The position numbers and the translations under genes are program-made. A DNA stretch of 42,776 bases from CAYTNY01 sp964439215 (GTDB lineage Bacteria > Oederibacteriota > PGYV01 > CAYTNY01), in the NCBI GenBank assembly GCA_964439215.1, contig CAYTNY010000008.1, positions 1 to 42,776 on the forward strand, written 5' to 3'. The notes beneath the pieces are model-generated. The model searched no databases. It saw only the letters and a list, made by a program, of their open reading frames with translations, and was not told where the DNA came from. Shown piece by piece: positions 8,346 to 15,406 of the stretch (its first letter is position 1; the number at the start of each line of letters is the position of its first letter).

Positions 8346-10370
8346 CTATAAAAGCGACGGAATATCAACAATAAGGCTTATTCTTCCGTCGCCCAGTATT
8401 GTTACTCCGGAAAATCCTTTCGCAAATTTAAGAAATTCACCGAGGCTTTTTATCGCAACTTCCTGCTGTCCAAGCACCTTATCAACCTGTACAGCCACCT
8501 TCTTGTCCCTTACTTCCGCAAGAACAAGTTCAACAAGATCCCTGTCTTTCTGCTCTTTATTCAAAAGCCGGTTCAGAGAAAAAACCGGTATAACCTCTTC
8601 CCTCAATACAATAACTTCTTTTCCCTGAACTTTTTTTATTGCGTTTTTTTCCACTTCCATTGTCTCTATAGTATGTATTATGGGTATTGCATAAGTATCT
8701 TCATCTGATTTTACCAAAAGAGCCTGTATAATGGCAAGCGTAAGCGGAAGTTTTAATATGAATTTCATACCCTCTCCCGGGAAATTTTCTATTTTAAAAA
8801 CACCGCCGAAAGATTCAACCTTGGTTTTTACAACATCAACACCCACTCCTCTCCCCGAAACCTGCGTTATATTATCCTGCGTGGAAAAACCGGGCATTGC
8901 TATAATATTTACTGCTTCATCCTGCGCAAGAGAAGCGGCTTTTTCCCCGGAAAGAATCCCTTTTTCAACCGCTTTTTTTCTTACTTTTTCAACATCCACT
9001 CCGGCTCCGTCATCCGAAATTTCTATTACAACAGAATTCTTTTCTCTTCCCGCGGAAAGCCGTATAACACCCATGGGATTTTTTCCCGCCTTTTCTCTGT
9101 GCTCGGGAGTTTCAATACCGTGCCCCGCGGAGTTTCTTATCAGATGCATTATGGGTTCATTTATTTCCTCAAGAACCGTTCTGTCTATTTCAATATCACC
9201 GCCTTCAATCTCAAGCTCTATCTTTTTGCCTTCCCGGGACGCAAGGTCCCTTACCATTCTCGGATATCTGTCAAAAATACTTGAAACCGGGAGCATCCTT
9301 ACGTCCGTAACTTCAATTTGAAGTTCATCTATCACTCTGTCAAATTCATCAACGGTTTCCTTGAGCATATCATATTTTTTTTCTCCAAAAATAGAATCAA
9401 GTCTTATTTTGTTTATTACCAGCTCCCCCACAAGATTCATCAATACATCCAATTTGTCCACATTTACCCTTACACTGCGCGAAAGAACCGTTTTCTTTCC
9501 GTCCTTGTCTTTTTGCGGCGCGGAGACATTGTCTTTTTTATCTTTTTCGGCGCTTCCCGCATCATTTTCCCGCTCCGCCCCGGTCTTTGCCTTTTGGATA
9601 ATAACATTTTCAATCTCGGCAATTTTCCTCACAGCCTTTTCTATTTCTTCCTGCGCAGCATCTGATATCAGAATAAATTCTATTTCTTTTTCAAAATTAC
9701 CCTCTTCTATATCTTTCCCGGCAGGTATTGAGCCTATTATTTCGCCTTTTTCCGATAGATTCCTCACCGTCATAAACGCCCTTACGTTTTTAAACGCGCA
9801 TTCATCTTCTATAACAACTTTGATCCTGTATGTATTCATGCCCTGTTTTGCAGCTTCATCAACAAGAACATCATCTGTTTTTATATCAAAAATACCGTTC
9901 TTTATTGTTTCCGCAGGAGCCTTGTCCTTTTCTGTATTTGTTTCGCTCTCCGCCCGGCGGGTGTCATTATTTTTAAATGCTGCTTCCGGAGGGCGTATAA
10001 CAGTTCTGACCTCCGCGGCGGTTTCATCCGCCTTTACCGAAATATCCCTGCCGGTAGAGGCGATATTCTCCACAAATTCATCCATAGCGTCCGCGCTTTT
10101 ATACAGAACATCCACTGATTTCTGATCTGCTTTTATTTCGCCGCTTCTTAAACCGTCAAGAACCTCTTCCACAATATGCGTGAATCTGGCAAGAGCGTCA
10201 TATCCCATCGTGGCGGACATCCCTTTTATTGTATGAGCGGCCCGGAACAGTTCATTTACGGGGGTAAGGTCTTCCGGATCTTTTTCAAAAACAAGAAGAG
10301 TCTTGTTCATAAGATTCACGTTTTCTCTGGCCTCTTCCAGAAATACATCCTTGTAATTTTCCATATCCAT
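8346..10370 (-). CDS. cheA: Chemotaxis histidine kinase CheA
   Basis: CheA autophosphorylates under receptor control and passes phosphate to CheY and CheB. Domains in order over 674 residues are as follows. P1 Hpt has H46 in AAHTIKGMSATMGY. A linker and a P2-like ferredoxin domain (about 165-265, IKVVIEDECAFKNVRAF) come next. P3 dimerisation starts at SRSVRVNVDKLDVLMNLVGELV. P4 ATPase shows the N box HLIRNSAGHGIETP, G1 ISDDGAGVD and G2 GRGVGVDVV. The C-terminal P5 CheW-like domain ends VTILGDGRISLIVDIPSL. The N box has Gly where CheA normally has Asp (NS-x-D-HGIE), confirmed in the codon (GGG). The start ATG at 10370 is 2 bases after the cheB stop; a second ATG two codons later is possible. 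Confidence 0.96.
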   Translation of the reverse strand: MDMENYKDVFLEEARENVNLMNKTLLVFEKDPEDLTPVNELFRAAHTIKGMSATMGYDALARFTHIVEEVLDGLRSGEIKADQKSVDVLYKSADAMDEFVENIASTGRDISVKADETAAEVRTVIRPPEAAFKNNDTRRAESETNTEKDKAPAETIKNGIFDIKTDDVLVDEAAKQGMNTYRIKVVIEDECAFKNVRAFMTVRNLSEKGEIIGSIPAGKDIEEGNFEKEIEFILISDAAQEEIEKAVRKIAEIENVIIQKAKTGAERENDAGSAEKDKKDNVSAPQKDKDGKKTVLSRSVRVNVDKLDVLMNLVGELVINKIRLDSIFGEKKYDMLKETVDEFDRVIDELQIEVTDVRMLPVSSIFDRYPRMVRDLASREGKKIELEIEGGDIEIDRTVLEEINEPIMHLIRNSAGHGIETPEHREKAGKNPMGVIRLSAGREKNSVVIEISDDGAGVDVEKVRKKAVEKGILSGEKAASLAQDEAVNIIAMPGFSTQDNITQVSGRGVGVDVVKTKVESFGGVFKIENFPGEGMKFILKLPLTLAIIQALLVKSDEDTYAIPIIHTIETMEVEKNAIKKVQGKEVIVLREEVIPVFSLNRLLNKEQKDRDLVELVLAEVRDKKVAVQVDKVLGQQEVAIKSLGEFLKFAKGFSGVTILGDGRISLIVDIPSLL

Positions 10371-10372
10371 AA

Positions 10373-11443
10373 TTATTTTTCCGCCGTCTTCATTATTTCT
10401 TCCACAAGAGCTCCGCTTATGCTTTCAAGCGGAAGTATTTTATCCGCGATTTTTCTCTCCGCCACAGCTTTCGGCATACCGTATATAATACTTGTTTCCC
10501 TGTCCTGGGTTATCACAACGCCGCCTGCATCTTTTATCCTCTGAGAGCCTTCCGCTCCGTCCCTCCCCATACCGGTAAGAACAACACTTATTATTTTACC
10601 GGGGAACAAAGATACCGCGGAAAACATACTTATATCGGCGCAGGGCCTGACTCCAAGCCTTGTCGGGTTGGTATTAAGGCTTATTTTACAGGAGTCACCT
10701 GATGCTTCCAGTTCCATATGATTATTTCCCGGCGCGAGATACGCACAGCCCGCCTTTAATTCATCCCCGGACTCAGCCTCTTTTATATTTATAAGCGACT
10801 GATTATCAAGCCGCTCCGCAAGAGTTTTGGTAAAACCCGCGGACATATGCTGGATTATAAGAAAAGACGCCGGCAGTTTTCTGGGGATCCGGGGAACCAG
10901 CTCCGTGAGAGCCCTTGGTCCGCCGGTTGACGCTGCTATTATTACAAGAATGCTGTTTTTCTCCGGCACAGATACAGAACTGTCTTTTTCTTTTATGTTT
11001 TCCGGAGCCATAAATGCCAGATTTTTTATATTTGTCGAATAAGCCGCTTTAATTTTTTCAACCAGTTCATCTTTTACTTTTTTTATATCTATTGAGATTG
11101 TTCCCGAAGGTTTGCATACAAAATCAACAGCGCCGTATTCAAGGGCCTTTAATGTTATTTCAGCGCCTTTGGGAGTGTAAGCGGAAAGCATTATTACAGG
11201 CGTCGGCCTTTCGCTCATTATATATCCCAGAGTTTCAAGACCGTCCATTTTCGGCATTTCAACATCAAGCGTAATTACATCCGGCTCCAGCTCCATGACT
11301 TTTTTAAAAGCTTCATTTCCGTCCCTTGCCGTACCTATGATTTCTATTTCTTTAACATCCGCAAACATCTGCGGTATTATTTTCCGCATAAAAGCAGAGT
11401 CGTCAACAACAAGAACTCTGATCTTGGACATTAAATCATCCAT
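10373..11443 (-). CDS. cheB: CheB receptor methylesterase/glutaminase
   Basis: CheB removes methyl groups from MCP glutamates and is activated by CheA. The 356 residues hold an N-terminal receiver (D14, D15; phosphoacceptor D60 in TLDVEMPKMDG; S87; KPSG at 111-114). A linker follows, then the esterase domain with catalytic S172 (AASTGGP), H199 (IIQHMSAGF) and D295 (TGMGRDGAEG). All three catalytic residues are present. Its ATG overlaps the upstream cheY stop by 8 bases (ATGGATGA), indicating coupled translation. A second in-frame ATG at codon 5 could also be used. Together with CheR at 19366 it completes methylation-based adaptation. Confidence 0.97.
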   Translation of the reverse strand: MDDLMSKIRVLVVDDSAFMRKIIPQMFADVKEIEIIGTARDGNEAFKKVMELEPDVITLDVEMPKMDGLETLGYIMSERPTPVIMLSAYTPKGAEITLKALEYGAVDFVCKPSGTISIDIKKVKDELVEKIKAAYSTNIKNLAFMAPENIKEKDSSVSVPEKNSILVIIAASTGGPRALTELVPRIPRKLPASFLIIQHMSAGFTKTLAERLDNQSLINIKEAESGDELKAGCAYLAPGNNHMELEASGDSCKISLNTNPTRLGVRPCADISMFSAVSLFPGKIISVVLTGMGRDGAEGSQRIKDAGGVVITQDRETSIIYGMPKAVAERKIADKILPLESISGALVEEIMKTAEK

Positions 11444-11801
11444 CCTTCAGCGTTCTGTCAACGGCCTCAAGCACTCTCGCCGGCTGAAACGGTTTTATCA
11501 CAAAATCTTTTGCCCCCGCCTGTATTGCCTCTATCACCATTGCCTGCTGCCCCATCGCCGAACACATAAGGATCTTTGCGTCAGGGTCCTTTCCAACTAT
11601 GGCCTTTACTGCTTCTATGCCGTTCATTCCGGGCATTATTATATCCATTGTAACCATATCAGGCTTTAATTCATCATATTTTTCAACCGCATCCTGTCCA
11701 TTCACGGCTTCACCTGCTATTTCTATATCCTTTTTGACAAGTATATTCTTAAGAATATTTCTCATGAATTTCGTGTCATCAACTATAAGAACTTTCTTCA
11801 A
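11436..11801 (-). CDS. cheY: CheY-type single-domain response regulator
   Basis: This is a 121-residue stand-alone receiver. The acidic pocket is D8/D9, the phosphoacceptor D53 (TMDIIMPGMNG), the switch Ser 81 (MCSAMGQQ) and the conserved Lys 103 (VIKPFQP). The start codon is TTG at 11801, behind GGGAGGAG, and lies inside the 3' end of cheW (23-base overlap). No output domain is present, so it should act by protein binding. It resembles the second CheY of the operon (14643), including the shared SA-x-GQQA-x-VIEAIQAGAKD helix region, which suggests a duplication with later divergence in the surfaces that choose partners. Confidence 0.94.
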   Translation of the reverse strand: MKKVLIVDDTKFMRNILKNILVKKDIEIAGEAVNGQDAVEKYDELKPDMVTMDIIMPGMNGIEAVKAIVGKDPDAKILMCSAMGQQAMVIEAIQAGAKDFVIKPFQPARVLEAVDRTLKDG

Positions 11802-12270
11802 ACTCTCCTCCCTCTTGTTCTGCTATATTATTGATTTCATCCTGTTCTTCATTTGAAAATATCATTTCTATATTCAGAAAAACTATTATTCTTTCATCCC
11901 GCTGAACAACTGATTCTATATATTTTCCGCCCACACTTGTTATTGCGGACGGCGCCGGCATTATTTCCTCTTCTTTAACGGAAAGAACATGTGAGACCCT
12001 GTCAACAATAACACCCACAAGCTGTTTTTTTCTTAATTCAACTATAATTATCCTGTTTGCTTTTTCCCTTTCCGTTTCAGGCAGCTTAAAACGTTTTCTA
12101 AGATCAATCACAGGTATTATTTTCCCGCGCAGATTAATAACCCCTTCTATAAAAAGCGGAGCCGTAGGCACTTTTGTAATGTTTTTATGCCTTATTATCT
12201 CAACCACTTTCATTATGTCAAAAGCAAACTCTTCGTTCTGAAGAAAAAATACAACTATTTTTTTTTCCAT
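11779..12270 (-). CDS. cheW: CheW adaptor
   Basis: CheW links receptors to CheA. The 163-residue protein has the typical features FFLQNEEFAFDIMKVVEI, GVINLRGKIIPVIDLRKRF, RIIIVELRKKQLVGVIVDRVSHVL and an acidic C-terminal tail (EEQDEINNIAEQEGGEFEES) that is longer than usual. The tail coding sequence contains the Shine-Dalgarno sequence and TTG start of cheY. The ATG at 12270 follows the MCP stop with no base between. This is the plain CheW of the operon; a second CheW domain is fused to a GspE-N-like domain at 17592. Confidence 0.95.
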   Translation of the reverse strand: MEKKIVVFFLQNEEFAFDIMKVVEIIRHKNITKVPTAPLFIEGVINLRGKIIPVIDLRKRFKLPETEREKANRIIIVELRKKQLVGVIVDRVSHVLSVKEEEIMPAPSAITSVGGKYIESVVQRDERIIVFLNIEMIFSNEEQDEINNIAEQEGGEFEESSYS

Positions 12271-13539
12271 TTAATCCTCTACCCTGAATTTCGCGACAGC
12301 TTCTCTGAGAATCTCAGCCGTCTGTGCCAGTTCCTGGGCCTGGGCCGCGATTTCCTGCATGGAAGCAGTCTGCTGCTGCGTGGAAGCGGAAGCCTGCTGG
12401 GTGCCGGCTGCTGTTTCTTCGGATACCGCGGCGATTTCTTCCACCGCTCTTACAACTTTATCCGTATCCTGAGCCTGGGCCTTTGTCAGCCCGAATATCT
12501 CATTTGCAAGCACAACAACCCTGCTTACGACCAGATTAATGTTTTTCAGCGCGTCACCGCTTTCCTGCACGACTTTTCTGCCTTCTTCGGTTTCATTGAC
12601 GCTTTTTTTAATATCATTAACCACCTGCTGTGTTCTGTCGTGTATATCCTCAACAAGCCTTGCAATTTCTTTGGCGGCATCTCCGGATCCTTCGGCCAGT
12701 TTTCTGACTTCTTCAGCAACAACCGCAAAACCTCTCCCCGCATCTCCGGCTCTTGCAGCCTCAATATTCGCGTTAAGAGACAGCAGATTTGTTTCATCCG
12801 CGATCTCGGTTATTATATTTACAACTTCCTCTATTTTTTCCGAATAACTTTTTAATTCCTCTATTGATCCCTGAGCGCTTGAAGTTACCGTTACTATGTC
12901 ATCAATTTTTGTCATTGTTGATTTTACCGATGCCATTCCTTTTTCAGAAGCATCTTTTGCGTCATTTGCCACACCAAGCACTTCTTCGGATTTTTGAGCT
13001 ACTTTTTGTATTGAATCGGACATATTTTCCATGATCCTTGAGGTCTCAACTGTTCTTTCAGCCTGCTGTTCAACGCCTTTTGCTATCTGCTGAACAGTGG
13101 ATGATATCTCCTCTGAAGACGCATTTATCTGCTGCGTAGACGCCGAAAGGTTTTCAGAAAGCATAAGCATATTTTCAATGGACCGTTTAATATTTACAAC
13201 TATCTGCCTTATTCCCGAAACCATGTCATTTACGGCTTTTACCACTACCGGCAGATAACCGTTTTTTTCTTTAAGTTTTACCGTAAGATCCCCGCCCGAA
13301 ATTCTGTCAAACACCCGCGAAATTTTCCCAAAAACAGTCTTCCCCGCGGCAGCGGTAATAGACATATTAACAGCGGCTGACGCCGCTGCCAGTAAAAGCA
13401 ATATAACAAAAAAACCTGCTTCTCCGGTTTTTATCTTTAAAAATACCATAATCAGTCCGGCTGCGGCAGAAAGCAGAATTATTGCCGCGGCATTTATCAG
13501 TATCAAACTCTTTGTGTCTGTTTTATCTGTTTTTTTCAT
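12271..13539 (-). CDS. Methyl-accepting chemotaxis protein without a sensor domain
   Basis: The 422 residues start with two adjacent hydrophobic segments (about 11-34 and 41-60) joined by only a few residues, so there is no periplasmic ligand-binding domain. A HAMP domain follows (about 62-113, with the DRISGGDLTVKL region). The long cytoplasmic coiled coil carries the receptor tip hairpin ADETNLLSLNANIEAARAG and GRGFAVVAEEVRKLAEGS. Gln/Glu-rich stretches on both sides (QQAERT, EEIAAVSEETAAGTQQ) are candidate methylation sites. No CheR-tethering pentapeptide is present at the C-terminus (KFRVED). Its ATG overlaps the cheD stop (ATGA) and its stop abuts cheW. Input probably comes from the membrane, the HAMP, or proteins that bind the coiled coil. 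Confidence 0.95.
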   Translation of the reverse strand: MKKTDKTDTKSLILINAAAIILLSAAAGLIMVFLKIKTGEAGFFVILLLLAAASAAVNMSITAAAGKTVFGKISRVFDRISGGDLTVKLKEKNGYLPVVVKAVNDMVSGIRQIVVNIKRSIENMLMLSENLSASTQQINASSEEISSTVQQIAKGVEQQAERTVETSRIMENMSDSIQKVAQKSEEVLGVANDAKDASEKGMASVKSTMTKIDDIVTVTSSAQGSIEELKSYSEKIEEVVNIITEIADETNLLSLNANIEAARAGDAGRGFAVVAEEVRKLAEGSGDAAKEIARLVEDIHDRTQQVVNDIKKSVNETEEGRKVVQESGDALKNINLVVSRVVVLANEIFGLTKAQAQDTDKVVRAVEEIAAVSEETAAGTQQASASTQQQTASMQEIAAQAQELAQTAEILREAVAKFRVED

Positions 13540-14018
13540 AATACTTTTGTTTCCCTTCCGTAACTTCTGACATACGCTTTTTTATTTTGAACCAGAAACT
13601 CTATTGTTCTTCCGTAATCATTTCCTGTGTCCTCTCCCTGTATCTCTATATTTTTCGCCGCCAGCGCCTCTTTTGCCGCTTTAATATTCCGTTCTCCTAT
13701 AGAATCCGAAGAGGTTCCCACTTCAAACATCTTTGCGCCGCCGAATATTTTTGCTTTAAGCTTATTAATACTGAGTTCCTCGCTGATAAGGCATTTGACC
13801 AGAAACTCTATGCCTGTATCCATATATTTCAGCGGCTCGCCCGGCTTTCCCGCGGGTTTTTCAGGAAGTATTCCGTGGAACATGCCCGCTATTTCTTTTC
13901 CCGGATCATAACATACAACAACCACACAGGAACCTATTCCAAAAGCCGTCATTTTATCTTTTCCGCGTCCTATTTCCAGCCGGCTCATTCCAACCTTATG
14001 ATTTTTGGGTGTTTCCAA
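13536..14018 (-). CDS. cheD: CheD receptor glutamine deamidase
   Basis: CheD deamidates MCP glutamines and exchanges binding with CheC. In 160 residues the catalytic Cys is C31 (AFGIGSCVVVV), His is H48 (AGMFHGILPE) and a conserved Thr is T24 just before the GIGSC turn. FGGAKMF and SIGERNI are the other family marks. The longest frame begins at TTG 14018, two bases after the cheC stop; an ATG at 13988 (MSRLEIG), preceded by AAGGTTGG, is an alternative. The gene sits directly after the second cheC, matching the known CheC-CheD partnership, and overlaps the MCP start by 4 bases. Confidence 0.95.
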   Translation of the reverse strand: METPKNHKVGMSRLEIGRGKDKMTAFGIGSCVVVVCYDPGKEIAGMFHGILPEKPAGKPGEPLKYMDTGIEFLVKCLISEELSINKLKAKIFGGAKMFEVGTSSDSIGERNIKAAKEALAAKNIEIQGEDTGNDYGRTIEFLVQNKKAYVRSYGRETKVL

Positions 14019-14020
14019 AT

Positions 14021-14641
14021 TTACGCACCATTTACGGTATTGTCCAATGCTTCCAGTATTTTTTCCATAGAACCTTCATCCGGTATCAAAAACAGTGAAC
14101 TGTTTACTTTTGTAATTTCTTCGGTCATTTCAGTTTCAACTAAAAGCGCCTGCCGCCCGGTTTCGGCCATTTCCGCCGAAACTGTCTGAAATATGGCTTC
14201 CACCATATCAACCGCAAGAGCCGGCACGGAAGGAACCGCATTCAGTCCTATAAATTTCGAAAGTGCGTTAAGATACGACGAAACTATAATATTCCCTATT
14301 TCTTTTACCGCAGACTGTTCATTTTCCGTAAATTTCTTTGTTGTGCCCGGCTCCTGCTTAAAAAGAAGATCCAAAAGCAAAAATACTTTGTCCTGAGGAA
14401 AAATAATAAGGGCCCTTGCCGGAATTTCCCCGAATATTTTAAGATAAACAGCCGCTACGATTTTTCCTTTTCCGGGAACTCTTGCCACCAGTTCTTCAAC
14501 CGGCAGAACATCAACTTTAGGTATGGACAGCGTAATATTTCTTCCCAAAAGCTGCGAAAGCGCGGTTGCGGCATTTCCCGCACCGACATTTCCCAGTTCT
14601 TTAAGAGCATCGGACTGAAATTCCGTTAAACGGCCCTCCAT
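14021..14641 (-). CDS. cheC: CheC-family CheY-P phosphatase (second copy)
   Basis: This 206-residue CheC paralogue has both active-site helices intact: E15/N18 in LKELGNVGAGNAATAL and E114/N117 in VKEIGNIIVSSYLNAL. It lies between a cheY (1 base away) and cheD (2 bases away), the arrangement expected for a CheC that works with CheD. It differs clearly from the other copy at 7704 in the middle region, so the two are old paralogues rather than a recent duplication. The ATG at 14641 begins MEGRLTEFQSDAL. Confidence 0.93.
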   Translation of the reverse strand: MEGRLTEFQSDALKELGNVGAGNAATALSQLLGRNITLSIPKVDVLPVEELVARVPGKGKIVAAVYLKIFGEIPARALIIFPQDKVFLLLDLLFKQEPGTTKKFTENEQSAVKEIGNIIVSSYLNALSKFIGLNAVPSVPALAVDMVEAIFQTVSAEMAETGRQALLVETEMTEEITKVNSSLFLIPDEGSMEKILEALDNTVNGA

Positions 14642-14642
14642 A

Positions 14643-15008
14643 TTATCCCCCTAATATTTTTGACAGTGTTTCAAGGACATTTGACTGTTCAAAAGGTTTA
14701 ACTATATAGTCTTTTGCCCCTGCCTGTATCGCCTCTATAACAAGAGCCTGCTGTCCTATCGCACTGCAGATAAGTACATTTGCGGAAGGATCCTCTTTCA
14801 TAACCTCTTTGAGCGTGTCAATTCCGCCCATTTCCGGCATAACCATATCCGTTATAAGCATATCCGGTTTAAGCTCCCTGTATTTTTCAACCGCAATTTT
14901 TCCGTTTTCAGCCTCGCCGACAACTTCATATCCGCCCTGTGTCAGTATATTTTTCAGCATCATACGCATAAAAGCAGCATCATCGGCTATCAGTATCCGT
15001 TTAGCCAT
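14643..15008 (-). CDS. cheY: CheY-type single-domain response regulator (second copy)
   Basis: This is a 121-residue receiver with D9/D10, phosphoacceptor D54 (LITDMVMPEMGG), switch Ser in ICSAIGQQ and Lys in YIVKPFEQS. The ATG at 15008 has GGAGG upstream. A 58-base gap separates it from the PII-like gene; I see no clear promoter in the gap. Directly upstream of cheC and cheD, it is the likely substrate of that CheC. With the CheY at 11436, the pathway has two possible phosphate acceptors, which allows either two outputs or one output and one phosphate sink. Confidence 0.94.
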   Translation of the reverse strand: MAKRILIADDAAFMRMMLKNILTQGGYEVVGEAENGKIAVEKYRELKPDMLITDMVMPEMGGIDTLKEVMKEDPSANVLICSAIGQQALVIEAIQAGAKDYIVKPFEQSNVLETLSKILGG

Positions 15009-15066
15009 TTTATTCCTCCTGTGTTTTTATTTCCGGCCGGTTCATATCCTGCAAACAGCGCCGGAA

Positions 15067-15405
15067 TCATAAAGCATCTTCGTTTTTTTCTCCGGTCCTT
15101 ATTCTTACGGCTTCATCAATTGCTGACACAAATATCTTCCCGTCTCCGATTCTCCCTGTTCTCGCCTCATCAATGACAGTATCAATTATACCTGCATACT
15201 CTTCATCTTTCAGTATCATTTCTATTTTTACTTTCGGCAGAAATTCAATAGAAAGTTCCTGTTCTTTTAATGATTCCACTTTTCTTTTTTGTATTCCGAA
15301 GCCCTCGCAGTTTGATACTGTCATTCCATTCACTCCGGATTTAATAAGCCGTTTTTTTATGTTTTCAAATTTTCCCGGCTGAACAATAACTGTTATTTTT
15401 TTCAT
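15067..15405 (-). CDS. PII-family signalling protein (GlnB/GlnK-like, no Tyr51)
   Basis: This 112-residue PII protein should form a trimer that binds ATP/ADP and 2-oxoglutarate. It matches GlnB at MKKITVIVQPGKFENIKKRL, GxQK (37-40 by GlnB numbering), FLPKVKIEMIL, the B loop TGRIGDGKIFV and the C loop RIRTGE. The T loop has normal length but differs from GlnB, and position 51 (the uridylylated Tyr of proteobacteria) is Leu in the stretch KEQELSIEF. It therefore cannot be controlled by GlnD-type uridylylation at that site. The gene is inside the chemosensory operon, 1 base after the large TPR gene, and not beside amtB or glnA. A role in feeding metabolic status to the chemosensory pathway is inferred from context only. 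Confidence 0.88.
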   Translation of the reverse strand: MKKITVIVQPGKFENIKKRLIKSGVNGMTVSNCEGFGIQKRKVESLKEQELSIEFLPKVKIEMILKDEEYAGIIDTVIDEARTGRIGDGKIFVSAIDEAVRIRTGEKNEDAL

Positions 15406-15406
15406 T

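Noticed and set aside
9361..10125. 254-codon plus-strand frame opposite cheA
   Set aside because: Shadow of the cheA P2/linker region; Ser/Phe-rich, no ribosome binding site or motif.
12546..12797. Overlapping minus-strand frame inside the MCP gene
   Set aside because: Out of frame with a well-supported MCP, no ribosome binding site, no recognisable domain.
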